Positions 54,366 to 63,289 of a DNA stretch of 64,000 nt are shown here, piece by piece. The stretch is from Streptomyces colonosanans (GTDB lineage: Bacteria; Actinomycetota; Actinomycetes; Streptomycetales; Streptomycetaceae): NCBI RefSeq assembly GCF_001866645.1, contig NZ_MLYP01000027.1, positions 62,001 to 126,000 on the forward strand, given 5' to 3'. The translations under genes were made by a program, and so were the position numbers. Numbering within the stretch: position 1 is the stretch's first letter; the number at the start of each line of letters is the position of its first letter. Under the pieces are notes generated by a model. It was not told the DNA's origin. It did no database searches and worked only from the letters and a program-made list of their open reading frames with translations.

Positions 54366-54381
54366 CATGCGCATGCGCATG
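54366..54381. repeat. 16-bp perfect palindrome CATGCGCATGCGCATG
   Basis: Fully self-complementary, made of 2.5 copies of CATGCG, in the 217-bp gap between the LysE exporter and the small coiled-coil gene; about 115 bases upstream of the latter. Alternating purine-pyrimidine, so it could form Z-DNA or a cruciform, or bind a dimeric regulator. Confidence 0.7.
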
Positions 54382-54467
54382 GTCAGTGCGCCACACCCGT
54401 CCTGGCGCATGCACCGCTGCACGCACACGCACCGGAGGCTTGCGCCACCGACTCCTTCACCCCGGAG

Positions 54468-55115
54468 TCAGTCCCTGCGGCCCGTCGCGGCGACCGTGAC
54501 ACCGAGACCGATCATCGCGAGCCCGCCGATGCCACCGACCATGGAAAGCCGCCGCGGAGAGCGGGCGAACCAGTCCCGCGCGGTGGCCGCGGCCAGTCCC
54601 CACACGCTGTCGGAAGTCACGGCGATGACGTTGAAGACAAGCCCGAGCACCAGCATCTGCACCGTGGTGTCTCCCTGGCTGCGGTCCACGAACTGCGGCA
54701 GGACAGCGGCGAAGAACACAATGGTCTTGGGGTTGGCCACACCGACCGCGAACCCCTCCCACAGCGTGCGCAGGCTGCCCCGCACCGCCTTGTCAGCGGT
54801 GAACACGGCCTGCACCGAGCCCCGTTTCCGCCACGCCTTGACACCGAGGTACACAAGGTACGCAGCCCCGGCCAGCTTCAGCACGTTGAAGACGACGACG
54901 GAGCGCTCCACGATGGACCCGACTCCCAGAGCCACGGCCACGATGAGCACGTAGGCGCCCAGCGTGTTCCCCACGACGGTGGTCAGCGCGGCGCGACGCC
55001 CTTGCGCCAGCGCCCGCCCGATCACGAACAGCACGCTGGGACCAGGGATCACGATCAGCACACAGGACATCGCCGTGAAGGCGAGCAGACGGTCGGCAGG
55101 CACCATGGCGCCCAT
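54468..55115 (-). CDS. LysE/RhtB-family amino-acid exporter
   Basis: 215 residues, six hydrophobic segments. MSCVLIVIPGPSVLFVIGRALAQGRRAAL is the family signature, with GVANPKTIVFFAAVLPQFVD in the middle. ATG 55115 is used; a second ATG at 55106 is close. Exports amino acids or derivatives; the ligand is not shown. Confidence 0.9.
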   Translation of the reverse strand: MGAMVPADRLLAFTAMSCVLIVIPGPSVLFVIGRALAQGRRAALTTVVGNTLGAYVLIVAVALGVGSIVERSVVVFNVLKLAGAAYLVYLGVKAWRKRGSVQAVFTADKAVRGSLRTLWEGFAVGVANPKTIVFFAAVLPQFVDRSQGDTTVQMLVLGLVFNVIAVTSDSVWGLAAATARDWFARSPRRLSMVGGIGGLAMIGLGVTVAATGRRD

Positions 55116-55403
55116 GTAAGCACCGGCAGGGGTCGGCGCTCAGCTCCTTTTCTCCGCCGCATGACACGCGTGCGCACCGAGGGAGCGCACCCCGCCCCGG
55201 GTGGGTGTCGGCGGGCATACGTGACCCGATTGGCCGACTGGTGCATCGCCTGGCACGGCCCTAGCGTCAGTACAGACACAACGGCGGGCGAACGGACGGC
55301 GGGGCAGTCCCGCGCCCGCCCCCACAGGTGGACGTCATCTGGCGGGCAGACCAGACACAGGCATGGGGCCACGGGTCCCAGGACACGCGGCCGGGGAGCG
55401 GAC

Positions 55404-55868
55404 ATGCGCAGTCACACGATGAATACGGCGGTCACGCTCTGTGCCGCTGCATTGCTCGCAGCAGGTATGGCAACGGCTTCCGCCGCCCCGGCGCCCCCGC
55501 CGGCCGCGGACGCCGGGCAACAGCAGGCCGGGCACCCCGTCCTCGTCGACTGCCTCTGGCACCCCCAAGAACACCCGGCCGACTTCATGATTGCCTGCGG
55601 CGACGGCAACAGCCGCCTCTCCTCGCTCCACTGGTCGCACTGGGACTCGAATTCGGCGGTGGGCAAGGGTTTCAACGTGGTGAACGACTGCAACCCCTAC
55701 TGCGCTGTGGGCAAGTTCCACTCGTACCCCGTCGTCGTTCGGCTCGACCACCCGCAGCCCTGGAAGAAGCACCCGCAGCTGCAGCACTACACCCGGATGA
55801 GCCTGGTCTACACGAACGGGAAGCCGGACGGTTTCGCACGTGTGGTGACCTATCCGCTGTGGAACTAG
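55404..55868 (+). CDS. Secreted small protein with four cysteines
   Basis: 154 residues; GGGGAG five bases before the ATG. Signal peptide through ATASAAPAP. The mature part has four cysteines (VDCLW, IACGDGNSRL, NDCNPYCAVG) and conserved Trp/Asp pairs (HWSHWDSNSAVGKG), as in a common streptomycete secreted family of unknown role. Two disulfides are likely. Confidence 0.78.
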   Translation: MRSHTMNTAVTLCAAALLAAGMATASAAPAPPPAADAGQQQAGHPVLVDCLWHPQEHPADFMIACGDGNSRLSSLHWSHWDSNSAVGKGFNVVNDCNPYCAVGKFHSYPVVVRLDHPQPWKKHPQLQHYTRMSLVYTNGKPDGFARVVTYPLWN

Positions 55869-56070
55869 CGGGCACCCCGGCACCTGCTGATCAGGCGTGG
55901 GCTCCATATCGGTGAGGCGCCGCCCGGCGACGCCTCCACAGGCGGGTCGCCACGGGATCCGGGCGGGCCAACCCCCAAGCAAAGGCGGACAGAAGGGTGC
56001 ATAAACCCACCGAACGAGGGAAACTTGGATATAAAGAACATCTAAGCCCTCACGGAGGGGAGCGACAGCG

Positions 56071-56604
56071 ATGGCGCATCCGCAGCAACCCAGTGGCATG
56101 CATCCGCAACAGCAGCCCACGGGAATGGGCACGCATCACCCCGGTGAAATGGGCACGCAGCACCACGGCGCAATGGGCCTGCATCCCGAACTGGCAGAGA
56201 TGCGGGACTGGCTCGAACGCACAGGCTCCAGCAGCAACTCGGCGATCGCCGTCGAGGGCCTGATCCTCCTTGCCGGCATCTACGCCGCGATATCACCCTG
56301 GGTCATACACTTCGCGGCAGCCGAGCCCAACCTCACCGCCAGCAACCTGATCGTCGGCATCACCGTCGCCCTGATCGGATTCGCTCTGACGCTCGCCCCG
56401 GACCGCATGGGGCGCGTGGCGTGGATGATCGCGCCGCTCGGCCTGTGGCTCATCATCTCCCCCTGGGTGGTCACCGCCGCCCACGGCGCACGGGCCGGCA
56501 TCATCTGGAGCAACTGCTTCGTGGGCGCGGTGACGTTCCTCCTGGGTCTCGCCGCCATGGGCCTGACCGTCGGCCTCGCCCGACGCCGCAACGCTCACCA
56601 CTGA
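56071..56604 (+). CDS. SPW-repeat membrane protein
   Basis: 177 residues. A Met/His/Gln-rich N-terminal tail of about 45 residues (HPQQQPTGMGTHHPGEMG...) precedes two SPW repeats, each with the motif SPWV (AAISPWVIHF and LIISPWVVTA) between membrane helices. GGAGGGG upstream. Family function unknown; the His/Met tail could bind copper or another metal, which is inference. Confidence 0.87.
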   Translation: MAHPQQPSGMHPQQQPTGMGTHHPGEMGTQHHGAMGLHPELAEMRDWLERTGSSSNSAIAVEGLILLAGIYAAISPWVIHFAAAEPNLTASNLIVGITVALIGFALTLAPDRMGRVAWMIAPLGLWLIISPWVVTAAHGARAGIIWSNCFVGAVTFLLGLAAMGLTVGLARRRNAHH

Positions 56605-56637
56605 CGCCCTGAGGGCAACCGCAGCACCGTACACACC

Positions 56638-56673
56638 GGGCCCCGACCGGACGCACGCTTCCGGGCGGGGCCC
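56638..56673. terminator. Terminator of the SPW gene
   Basis: 13-bp stem with one mismatch (56638-56650 with 56661-56673) and a 10-base loop, 33 bases after the stop. Confidence 0.75.
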
Positions 56674-56731
56674 TTCACCGTGAGTGGCCGCCCTGTCGTC
56701 CAGGTCGCGCATACCCGCGACACTTCGCGGC

Positions 56732-57898
56732 TCACATGACGGCGGTGTCGAGAAGCTCCACCACCCGCGCCAGGGCGTCGCGCCGGAACAGTGCGCGACC
56801 ATGGGCGATCCGGCGCTCGCGGTCGGGACCCGCCGCCGTGAGCCGGCCCAGCGAGATCACCAGGTCGGCCTCGTCGGCGGCGATATCCGAGAGGCCGAGC
56901 GCCGCCATCCGGCGCACCCCGTCCGCGCCATGGCCCGGAAGAGGGCGATAGCCCACCACGGGCAGCCCCGCGGCCAGCGCCTGTACGGCGGTCTGCCCGG
57001 CGGCGTTGTCGACCAGAGCCCGGGCCGCGTGCATCAGACCTGGCATGTCGGTGACCCAGCCCAGCGCGCGGACACCCGGCACCCCGGACAGGCTGCTGCG
57101 GAGCCGCTCATCGCGGCCGCACAGCACGACCGGAAGGAAACCGCGCGCGGCCAGCAGTCCCGCGGTGACCGGAAGACGGGAACCGGCCCCCCAGGCGCCT
57201 GCGGAAAGGACGACGAGCGGACGTCCGGAAGCGTGCCGGGTCAGGCACCGGGACCACAGTGCCGCCGCGGGCGTCGCGGTGAAGAACTCGGGCGCCACGA
57301 CTGGTCCCGTCGCCTCGGCGGGTAGGGCGATGTCCTGACGCACCTGGTACGCGGCTTCGTCCGTGAGGCAGAGGTACCTGTCGTTACCCGGATGGAGCCA
57401 CTGCCGGTGAACAGCGAAGTCGATCACGAAAACGGCGCTCGGCACCCGTAGCTGCCCTCGCGACCTGAGGTGGCCCGTCAGCTGCGCGGCAAGATGGAAG
57501 ACAGCGACGACCACGTCCGCCCCCGTCCGGTCCGCCAGTTCGGTCAGACGGTCGCCGGCCAGGCGGGCAAGCGGGACACCGCTGGGGCGGCGACCTGTTC
57601 CACGGCGCAGAAACGTGTCGTACAGGATGCCGTACGCCCAGGGGACGTGCCGTACGGCCAACCGGTAGGAACGGCGCAGACCTGCGCCCATACCGTGGGG
57701 CAGCAGGCCGAGAACGTCCACGATGTGCGCTTCATGACCGCGTTCCCGTGCGCGGCGCGCGAGTTCGGTTGCCACTGTGTCATGTCCGGCCCCCATGCTC
57801 GCGCTGACGATCAGTATCCGCCGGGACTCCTGCGCGGACCGCAGGGCACGGGCGCCGGCCGCAACCATCACCCGCAGGGGCGGGCGCGGGAGAAACAC
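56732..57898 (-). CDS. MGDG-synthase-like glycosyltransferase
   Basis: 388 residues. The N-terminal SRRILIVSASMGAGHDTVATELARRARERGHE is the MGDG synthase signature (glycine-rich loop for the lipid acceptor), with FVIDFAVHRQWLHPGNDRYLC and the GT28 donor half (VLSAGAWGAGSRLP ... HAARALVDNAAGQTAVQALAAGLPVVGY). It would transfer a sugar from a nucleotide to a diacylglycerol or similar lipid. GTG 57898 or ATG 57868 may be the start. Divergent from the SDR/transporter/deacetylase run. Confidence 0.87.
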   Translation of the reverse strand: MFLPRPPLRVMVAAGARALRSAQESRRILIVSASMGAGHDTVATELARRARERGHEAHIVDVLGLLPHGMGAGLRRSYRLAVRHVPWAYGILYDTFLRRGTGRRPSGVPLARLAGDRLTELADRTGADVVVAVFHLAAQLTGHLRSRGQLRVPSAVFVIDFAVHRQWLHPGNDRYLCLTDEAAYQVRQDIALPAEATGPVVAPEFFTATPAAALWSRCLTRHASGRPLVVLSAGAWGAGSRLPVTAGLLAARGFLPVVLCGRDERLRSSLSGVPGVRALGWVTDMPGLMHAARALVDNAAGQTAVQALAAGLPVVGYRPLPGHGADGVRRMAALGLSDIAADEADLVISLGRLTAAGPDRERRIAHGRALFRRDALARVVELLDTAVM

Positions 57899-58176
57899 GC
57901 GATCCCGGCCCGGCGGACGGAGCCACGGCGGTCATCGGCCGTCCGAGAAGAGGGGTCCGGGCCGCTCGCGTCGCCTGTCACCGAGGACCAGGAGAAAATA
58001 CGCATATCGCTACAGATTTCCTTCTGCTGTGCCCTCCAAACACGTCCTCGTATATCCCCGTTTCGGAGTGTGGCGAGCGAGATACTCTCCGTCCGCTTCT
58101 TCCGTCCGACCCGCAAGAGAAGTCTCAATCCCGCCCGCGAGTCCGGTGTTCGCCGTCGCAGCCGAGGTCAGCCGCC

Positions 58177-59028
58177 ATGTCACATCCTCCCTCCCCCTTT
58201 CGATCCGCCCCCGCCCTACCCGTGGACACGCCGGGCCCGGCCGTCGGCCCCACGCGTCCACGCGTCGGCGACCAGACGGTTCTCCAGGGGACGGCGCTCG
58301 TCACCGGTGCCTCCTCCGGCATCGGTGCCGCCGTTGCCCGTCGGCTGGCCGCCGCGGGAAGCTGGCACCTGGTGCTGAACGGGCGTGACACCACACGCCT
58401 CGCGCATGTCGCCGCCCAGACGTCGGCCACCGTCTTCCCCATGAGCCTCACCCTTCCGGGTGCCGAACGGCAGCTGGCCGAGTTCGCGCTCGGCCACGTC
58501 GGCCGGGTGGACCTTCTGGTGGCCTGCGCCGGAATCGGCTGGGCCGGCGACTTCAGGAACATGCCCCTGGCCGCCATCGACGAAGTGATCGATGTCGATC
58601 TGGTCGCCACGATGCGCCTGGTACGGCATCTGCTTCCCCCCATGGTCGAGGCCGGCTCGGGGCATGTAGTGATCATCGGTTCCCTTGCGGGCACCGTCGG
58701 CGTGCGCGGCGAGGCCGTCTATTCCGGGGCCAAGGCGGCGCTGGCCACGTTCGCCGACGCCCTGCGCTACGAACTGCGGGGCACCGGCGTGGGCATCAGC
58801 CATGTGGTCCCCGGTGTGGTGGACACTCCGTTCTTCGACCGTCGGGGCGTGCCGTACCGGCGGTCGAGACCGAAGCCGGTGCCGCCCGAGCGCGTGGCGG
58901 ACGCCGTCTGGTGTGCCATCTCCCGTGGGCGGGACGAGGTCTACGTCCCCGGATGGCTGCGTCTGCCCGCCCGGGTTCGCGGCGCGGCGCCGGCGCTGTA
59001 CCGACGGCTCGCCGCACGGTTCGGATGA
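58177..59028 (+). CDS. Short-chain dehydrogenase/reductase
   Basis: 283 residues. Rossmann motif TALVTGASSGIGAAVARRL at 39-57; NAG-type motif replaced by VACAGIG; catalytic Tyr-x-x-x-Lys in EAVYSGAKAAL with Ser in IIGSLAG. A 37-residue leader precedes the fold, so the true start may be later. C-terminal RRSRPKPVPPERVADAVWCAISRGRDEVYVPG resembles SDRs acting on lipids or sugars. First of a compact three-gene run. Confidence 0.87.
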   Translation: MSHPPSPFRSAPALPVDTPGPAVGPTRPRVGDQTVLQGTALVTGASSGIGAAVARRLAAAGSWHLVLNGRDTTRLAHVAAQTSATVFPMSLTLPGAERQLAEFALGHVGRVDLLVACAGIGWAGDFRNMPLAAIDEVIDVDLVATMRLVRHLLPPMVEAGSGHVVIIGSLAGTVGVRGEAVYSGAKAALATFADALRYELRGTGVGISHVVPGVVDTPFFDRRGVPYRRSRPKPVPPERVADAVWCAISRGRDEVYVPGWLRLPARVRGAAPALYRRLAARFG

Positions 59029-59035
59029 GTGGCGG

Positions 59036-59959
59036 GTGAACGCCCCCACCATCGTGCTCGCCCTGCTCGCGGCGCTCTCCAACGCCTCGGCCTCCGTCCT
59101 GCAGCGGCGGGCGGCGCGGGACGAACCCGACGTCCGCCACGGGCCGTGGCAGGCGGTGCGGTGGCTCGTCCGTGTGCTGCGGCGGCCCCACTGGCTGGCG
59201 GGTGCTGGTCTGCTCGCGCTGTCGACCGTCTTCCAGGCCGCCGCGTTGGCCGTGGGCAGCCTGTCCGTCGTGCAACCCCTGCTGGCCAGTGAACTGCTGT
59301 TCACCCTGGCCGTCGGCAGCGTGGTCTTCCACAGCCTCCCGGACCGTCGTACCTGGCTGGCGTTCGCCGCCCTGGCGGTCGGCCTGGCGCTGTTCCTGGG
59401 CATGGCCGCGCCCTCCCCGGGCCGGGCCACCGCCCTGCCGGGGCGCTGGCCCGTGGCGGGAACCACGCTGGCGTGCGTCGTGGCCGTGCTCATCGTGGCG
59501 GCCCGCCCGGTGAGAGGCGCGCCGCGCGCGGCGCTGTTCGCCATGGCGTCCGCGGTGTCGTTCGCCGCCACGGCCGCACTGCTCAAGGAGGTCATGGGAC
59601 GACTTTGGCAGGGTCCGGCCGCCGTGCTCGCGCAATGGCCGCCGTACGTCACCTTCGCCGCTGGACTGGTCGCCTTCCTGCTGTTGCAGAGTGCGTTTCG
59701 TGCTGGGACCCTGACGGCGTCCCAGCCTGTTCTCACCCTTGGCGACGCCCTGGTCAGCGTGGCGCTGGGGTGGGCGCTGTTCGACGAGCGGATCGCGCTC
59801 GGGGCGTGGGTGGTGCCCGAGGTGGCCGGCGTGGCGCTCATCGGGGCGGGCAGCATCGGGCTGACGCGAGCCCTGTCGGTCGGCGGTACCTGGGATGCGG
59901 CACCCGGAGGGAACGGATCGGGCCCCGGCTCACAGGGGCCGGAATCGCGGGGGTCCTGA
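59036..59959 (+). CDS. DMT-superfamily (EamA-like) transporter
   Basis: 307 residues from GTG 59036, seven bases after the SDR stop. About nine to ten membrane helices; NASASVLQRRAARDEP and LAVGSLSVVQPLLASELLFTL belong to the DMT/EamA-like 'multidrug resistance efflux' group, whose members may flip lipid-linked molecules. A short Gly-rich tail follows. Substrate unknown. Confidence 0.83.
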   Translation: MNAPTIVLALLAALSNASASVLQRRAARDEPDVRHGPWQAVRWLVRVLRRPHWLAGAGLLALSTVFQAAALAVGSLSVVQPLLASELLFTLAVGSVVFHSLPDRRTWLAFAALAVGLALFLGMAAPSPGRATALPGRWPVAGTTLACVVAVLIVAARPVRGAPRAALFAMASAVSFAATAALLKEVMGRLWQGPAAVLAQWPPYVTFAAGLVAFLLLQSAFRAGTLTASQPVLTLGDALVSVALGWALFDERIALGAWVVPEVAGVALIGAGSIGLTRALSVGGTWDAAPGGNGSGPGSQGPESRGS

Positions 59960-59997
59960 CCGATTCCGGGACCATGACGACAAGGAGCGGAGGAGTG

Positions 59998-60828
59998 ATG
60001 TCCCTTCCCGCCGCCGGTTCCCCCGCCCGGCACGCGGCGACCGTGCTGGCGCCGCTCGCCGTGGTCGCGGCCGCGCACATCGGCCCGGCCGCCACCTGGC
60101 TGCCCGGCCTGCGCCGCCGATTCTTCCCCGGGCTCGCGGGTACGGGCTGCCCCGACCATGTTGCTCTCACGTTCGACGACGGCCCCGATCCGTTGTCCAC
60201 TCCGCGCTTCCTCGACGTGCTGGACGTCCTGGGTGTACGGGCGACGTTCTTCGTGCTCGGGGAGAGCGTTGTCCGGTACCCGGCGCTGGCCCGCGAGACC
60301 GCCGATCGGGGGCATGAACTCGCCGTGCACGGCTGGGCCCACGACCGGCCCTGGCTGCCCACTCCCGTACGCGACACGGCGGACCTCGCGCGTGCGGTCC
60401 ACACGGTGTGGCAGGTCGCGGGGCGTCGGCCGCGGTGGTACCGCCCGCCGTACGGGATCCTGACGTCCGGACGCTGGGCGGCCGCTCGCAGGGTCGGACT
60501 GCGGCCGGTGCTGTGGAGTACCTGGGGCAGGGACTGGACGGCCGACGCCACACCCGCCTCCGTACGGACGACGGTCGAAGCCGGCCTGCGCGGCGGAGAC
60601 ACCCTCCTCCTGCACGACTCCGACCGGCTCTCGGCCACCGGTTGCTGGCGCTCCGCTCTCGGAGCGCTGCCCGGCCTCGTCGACGGCTGCCACGCGGCGG
60701 GCATGACCGTGGGTCCGCTCGCCGAGCACGGCACAGGGCGCCCGGCCGAGAAGTCCGGGTGCCGAGCACCGGCAGAACCCCCGCCGGCCGCGCAACAAGG
60801 CGCATCCGGTCGGCGTCCTTCATGGTGA
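59998..60828 (+). CDS. NodB-type polysaccharide deacetylase
   Basis: 276 residues from ATG 59998 with GGAGG upstream. An N-terminal hydrophobic anchor (about 14-32). Motif 1 TFDDGPD (Asp60, Asp61), motif 2 HGWAH (His111, His115), motif 3 WYRPPYG and a final HDSDRLS. Removes N- or O-acetyl groups from surface glycans or glycolipids. Tail after about 250 is low-complexity. Third gene of the run; a tight convergent end (24 bases) with an ABC operon. Confidence 0.9.
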   Translation: MSLPAAGSPARHAATVLAPLAVVAAAHIGPAATWLPGLRRRFFPGLAGTGCPDHVALTFDDGPDPLSTPRFLDVLDVLGVRATFFVLGESVVRYPALARETADRGHELAVHGWAHDRPWLPTPVRDTADLARAVHTVWQVAGRRPRWYRPPYGILTSGRWAAARRVGLRPVLWSTWGRDWTADATPASVRTTVEAGLRGGDTLLLHDSDRLSATGCWRSALGALPGLVDGCHAAGMTVGPLAEHGTGRPAEKSGCRAPAEPPPAAQQGASGRRPSW

Positions 60829-60852
60829 GGCGCGGACGAGGACGGCAGCGGC

Positions 60853-61617
60853 TCAGGCGGGCAGCCGCGGCACGCTCTCGATCAGGCGGCGGGTGTACGG
60901 GTGCGCGGGGCGGCCCAGCACCTGGCCGGTGTCGCCCTGTTCGACCACACGGCCGCGTTCCAGGACGGCGGTTCGCTCGCACAGGGAGGCGACGACCGAC
61001 AGGTCGTGGGAGACCATCACGAGCGTCAGCCCCTGCTCCTGCTTGAGTTCGGCCAGCAGGTCGACGACCTTCACACGGGTGGTGACATCGAGCGCGCTCA
61101 CTGGTTCGTCCGCCAGCAGGACCCGCGGGGTGCAGACCGTGGCGCGGGCGATGGCGATCCGCTGGCGCTGCCCGCCGGAGAACTCGTGCGGATAGCGGTC
61201 CGCGGCATCGGCCGGCATGCCGACCCGCTCCAGGGCCGCGGCCACCTTCGGCCCGGCCGTGGCACGGGTGTCGATACCGAGGGAGCGCAGCGGCTCCGCC
61301 ACGGTGGCACCCACCCGGCGACGCGGGTCGAGCGAGGAGTAGGGGTCCTGGAAGACGCACTGCACGCTGCGGCGGAAGCGGCGCATCTGCTCCCGGTCCC
61401 GCAGGGACAGGTCGGAGCCGTCGAAACGGACTCGGCCGGAGGTGGGGCGGGCGAGCCCCAGCAGCAGGCGCAGCAGCGTCGTCTTGCCGGCACCGGACTC
61501 GCCGACGAGCGCGAGGCTGTGTCCGGCCTCGACCGCGAGGGAGACGTCCTCGACGACGTTGCCCGCGCTGCCCCGGTAGCGCAGCGCGACGTCGGCCAGT
61601 TCGAGTACGGGGGTCAT
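60853..61617 (-). CDS. Second peptide/nickel ABC importer, ATPase (OppF/NikE-like)
   Basis: 254 residues. Walker A ALVGESGAGKTTLLRLL, signature HEFSGGQRQRIAIARA, Walker B VLLADEPVSALD, H-loop VMVSHDLSVV. It lacks the C-terminal cysteine motif seen in the 31 kb OppF, being shorter; NikE-like or a truncated OppF are both possible. Overlaps the preceding ATPase by four bases. Confidence 0.9.
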   Translation of the reverse strand: MTPVLELADVALRYRGSAGNVVEDVSLAVEAGHSLALVGESGAGKTTLLRLLLGLARPTSGRVRFDGSDLSLRDREQMRRFRRSVQCVFQDPYSSLDPRRRVGATVAEPLRSLGIDTRATAGPKVAAALERVGMPADAADRYPHEFSGGQRQRIAIARATVCTPRVLLADEPVSALDVTTRVKVVDLLAELKQEQGLTLVMVSHDLSVVASLCERTAVLERGRVVEQGDTGQVLGRPAHPYTRRLIESVPRLPA

Positions 61618-62414
61618 CGCGCGCTCCTCAGGTCCAGTGCGGACTCCAGTCGGCGGGCGCTGGCCACCAGGGTCCTGGTGTACTCCTCGCGGGGCGCGCC
61701 GACGATGGTGTGGACGGCACCCTCCTCGACGGCCCGTCCGTCCTTCATGACCAGGGCACGGTCGGTCACCTTGGCCACGACGGCGAGGTCGTGGCTGACG
61801 AACAGCACGGCCATCTCCCGTTCCCGGACCAGGGTGTCGATGAGTTCCAGCATCTCGGCCTGCACGGACACGTCCAGGGCGGTGGTCGGCTCGTCCGCGA
61901 TGAGCAGTTTCGGGTCGCAGGCCAGGGCCATGGCGAGGGCCACGCGCTGGCGCTGCCCACCGGAGATCTCGTGCGGGAAGGCGCGGGCGATGCGCTCGGG
62001 CTCGGGCAGCCGTACCTGTTCGAGCGCGTGGGCCACGGCTCGCTCGAGGTCATCGCCCTTCAGGCCGGTGCGCACGCGGAGCGGTTCGGCGATCTGGCGG
62101 CCCACGCGCATCAGCGGGTCGAGTGCGGTGAGCGGCTCCTGGAAGACGACGGCGGCGTCCCGGCCGCGGACGGCGGTGAGCCGCTTCTCGGGGGCGCCGA
62201 CGATCTGGGTACCGGCGAGTTCGATGCTGCCGGTCGCGCTCATGCCGTCGGGCAGCAGGCCGAGCACGGCGAGCGTGGTCAGGGACTTGCCGGAGCCGGA
62301 CTCGCCGATGAGGCCGAGCCGTTCGCCGCTCGCCACGCTGAAGGACAGGTCGTCCACCAGGGTGCGGCCGTCGGTAGTGCGGACGGTCAGCCCGCGTACG
62401 TCGAGGAGGGTCAT
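61614..62414 (-). CDS. Second peptide/nickel ABC importer, ATPase (OppD/NikD-like)
   Basis: 266 residues from ATG 62414, overlapping the permease stop (ATGA). Walker A GLIGESGSGKSLTTLAVLG, signature HEISGGQRQRVALAMAL, Walker B KLLIADEPTTALD, H-loop FVSHDLAVV. Shorter than the 344-residue OppD elsewhere in the window, in line with nickel/dipeptide-type transporters. Confidence 0.9.
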   Translation of the reverse strand: MTLLDVRGLTVRTTDGRTLVDDLSFSVASGERLGLIGESGSGKSLTTLAVLGLLPDGMSATGSIELAGTQIVGAPEKRLTAVRGRDAAVVFQEPLTALDPLMRVGRQIAEPLRVRTGLKGDDLERAVAHALEQVRLPEPERIARAFPHEISGGQRQRVALAMALACDPKLLIADEPTTALDVSVQAEMLELIDTLVREREMAVLFVSHDLAVVAKVTDRALVMKDGRAVEEGAVHTIVGAPREEYTRTLVASARRLESALDLRSAR

Positions 62415-63289
62415 GCGCGCCTCCGGCGGGTGGCCGGGTCGAGGGTGTCGCGCAGGCCGTCGGCGATGAGGTTGACGCCGATGACGAGCAGGACGAGCAG
62501 GATGCCGGGGGCGAGTGCGCCCACCGGGGCTGTGGTGAAGGTGGCCTGGGCCTCCTGGAGCATGCGGCCCCATGAGGCGTTCGGCGGGGGTGCGCCGAGC
62601 CCCAGGTAGGACAGTCCGGCCTCGGCCAGCACCGCGAGCCCGAACTGCAGGGCGAGGTTGACCACGAGGGTGGGCCAGATGTTGGGCAGGACGTGGCCCG
62701 CCACGGTCCGGGACCAGGAGGTGCCGGAGGTGCGGGCGGCGGTGATGTAGTCGTGTGCCAGGACCCGCTTGGCCAGGATGCGCACCAGCCGGGCGACGAC
62801 GGCGCTCTGTGCCAGGCCGATCGCGAGGACGGCCGAGCCGAGGGTCGCCGAGCGGGCGGCGACGATGAGCATCGCGAGCAGCAGGGTCGGGAAGGCGATG
62901 AGGATGTCGAGGAACGCGGAGACCGTGTCGTCGAGCCAGCCCTGCGCGAACGCGGCGAGCACACCCAGCGTCACTCCGATGGTGGCGGCGATGAGTACCG
63001 AGCCCAGGCCCGCCTCGACGGCGATCCGCGAGCCGGTCATCACCTGGGTGAACAGGTCGCGCCCGAGCTTGTCGGTGCCCAGCAGATGTCCGCCCCCGGG
63101 TCCGGCCAGCCGTCCGCCGGAGGTGTCGTCGGTGGGGTAGGGCAGCCAGAACAGGGAGACCAGGGCGAGCAGCGCGACCAGGCCGGCCAGAACGCAGCCG
63201 ACGACGAGCGTGGCTGAGCGCCGATTGCGTCGTGTGCCCGGCGATGTCTTCTTCGGTCGCACGGGGCTGAGCACGTCTGCCTGGGTCAT
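62411..63289 (-). CDS. Second peptide/nickel ABC importer, permease (OppC/NikC-like)
   Basis: 292 residues from ATG 63289 with GGAGG upstream. HLLGTDKLGRDLFTQVMTGSR in the N-terminal loop and the coupling segment AARTSGTSWSRTVAGHVLPN are characteristic. Six membrane helices. It overlaps both neighbours by four bases. Confidence 0.9.
   Translation of the reverse strand: MTQADVLSPVRPKKTSPGTRRNRRSATLVVGCVLAGLVALLALVSLFWLPYPTDDTSGGRLAGPGGGHLLGTDKLGRDLFTQVMTGSRIAVEAGLGSVLIAATIGVTLGVLAAFAQGWLDDTVSAFLDILIAFPTLLLAMLIVAARSATLGSAVLAIGLAQSAVVARLVRILAKRVLAHDYITAARTSGTSWSRTVAGHVLPNIWPTLVVNLALQFGLAVLAEAGLSYLGLGAPPPNASWGRMLQEAQATFTTAPVGALAPGILLVLLVIGVNLIADGLRDTLDPATRRRRA

Noticed and set aside
54108..55403. 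Long in-frame plus-strand extension of the secreted four-cysteine protein
   Set aside because: It crosses the LysE gene on the other strand, is His/Asp/Gly-rich without domains, and the signal peptide with its ribosome site begins at 55404.
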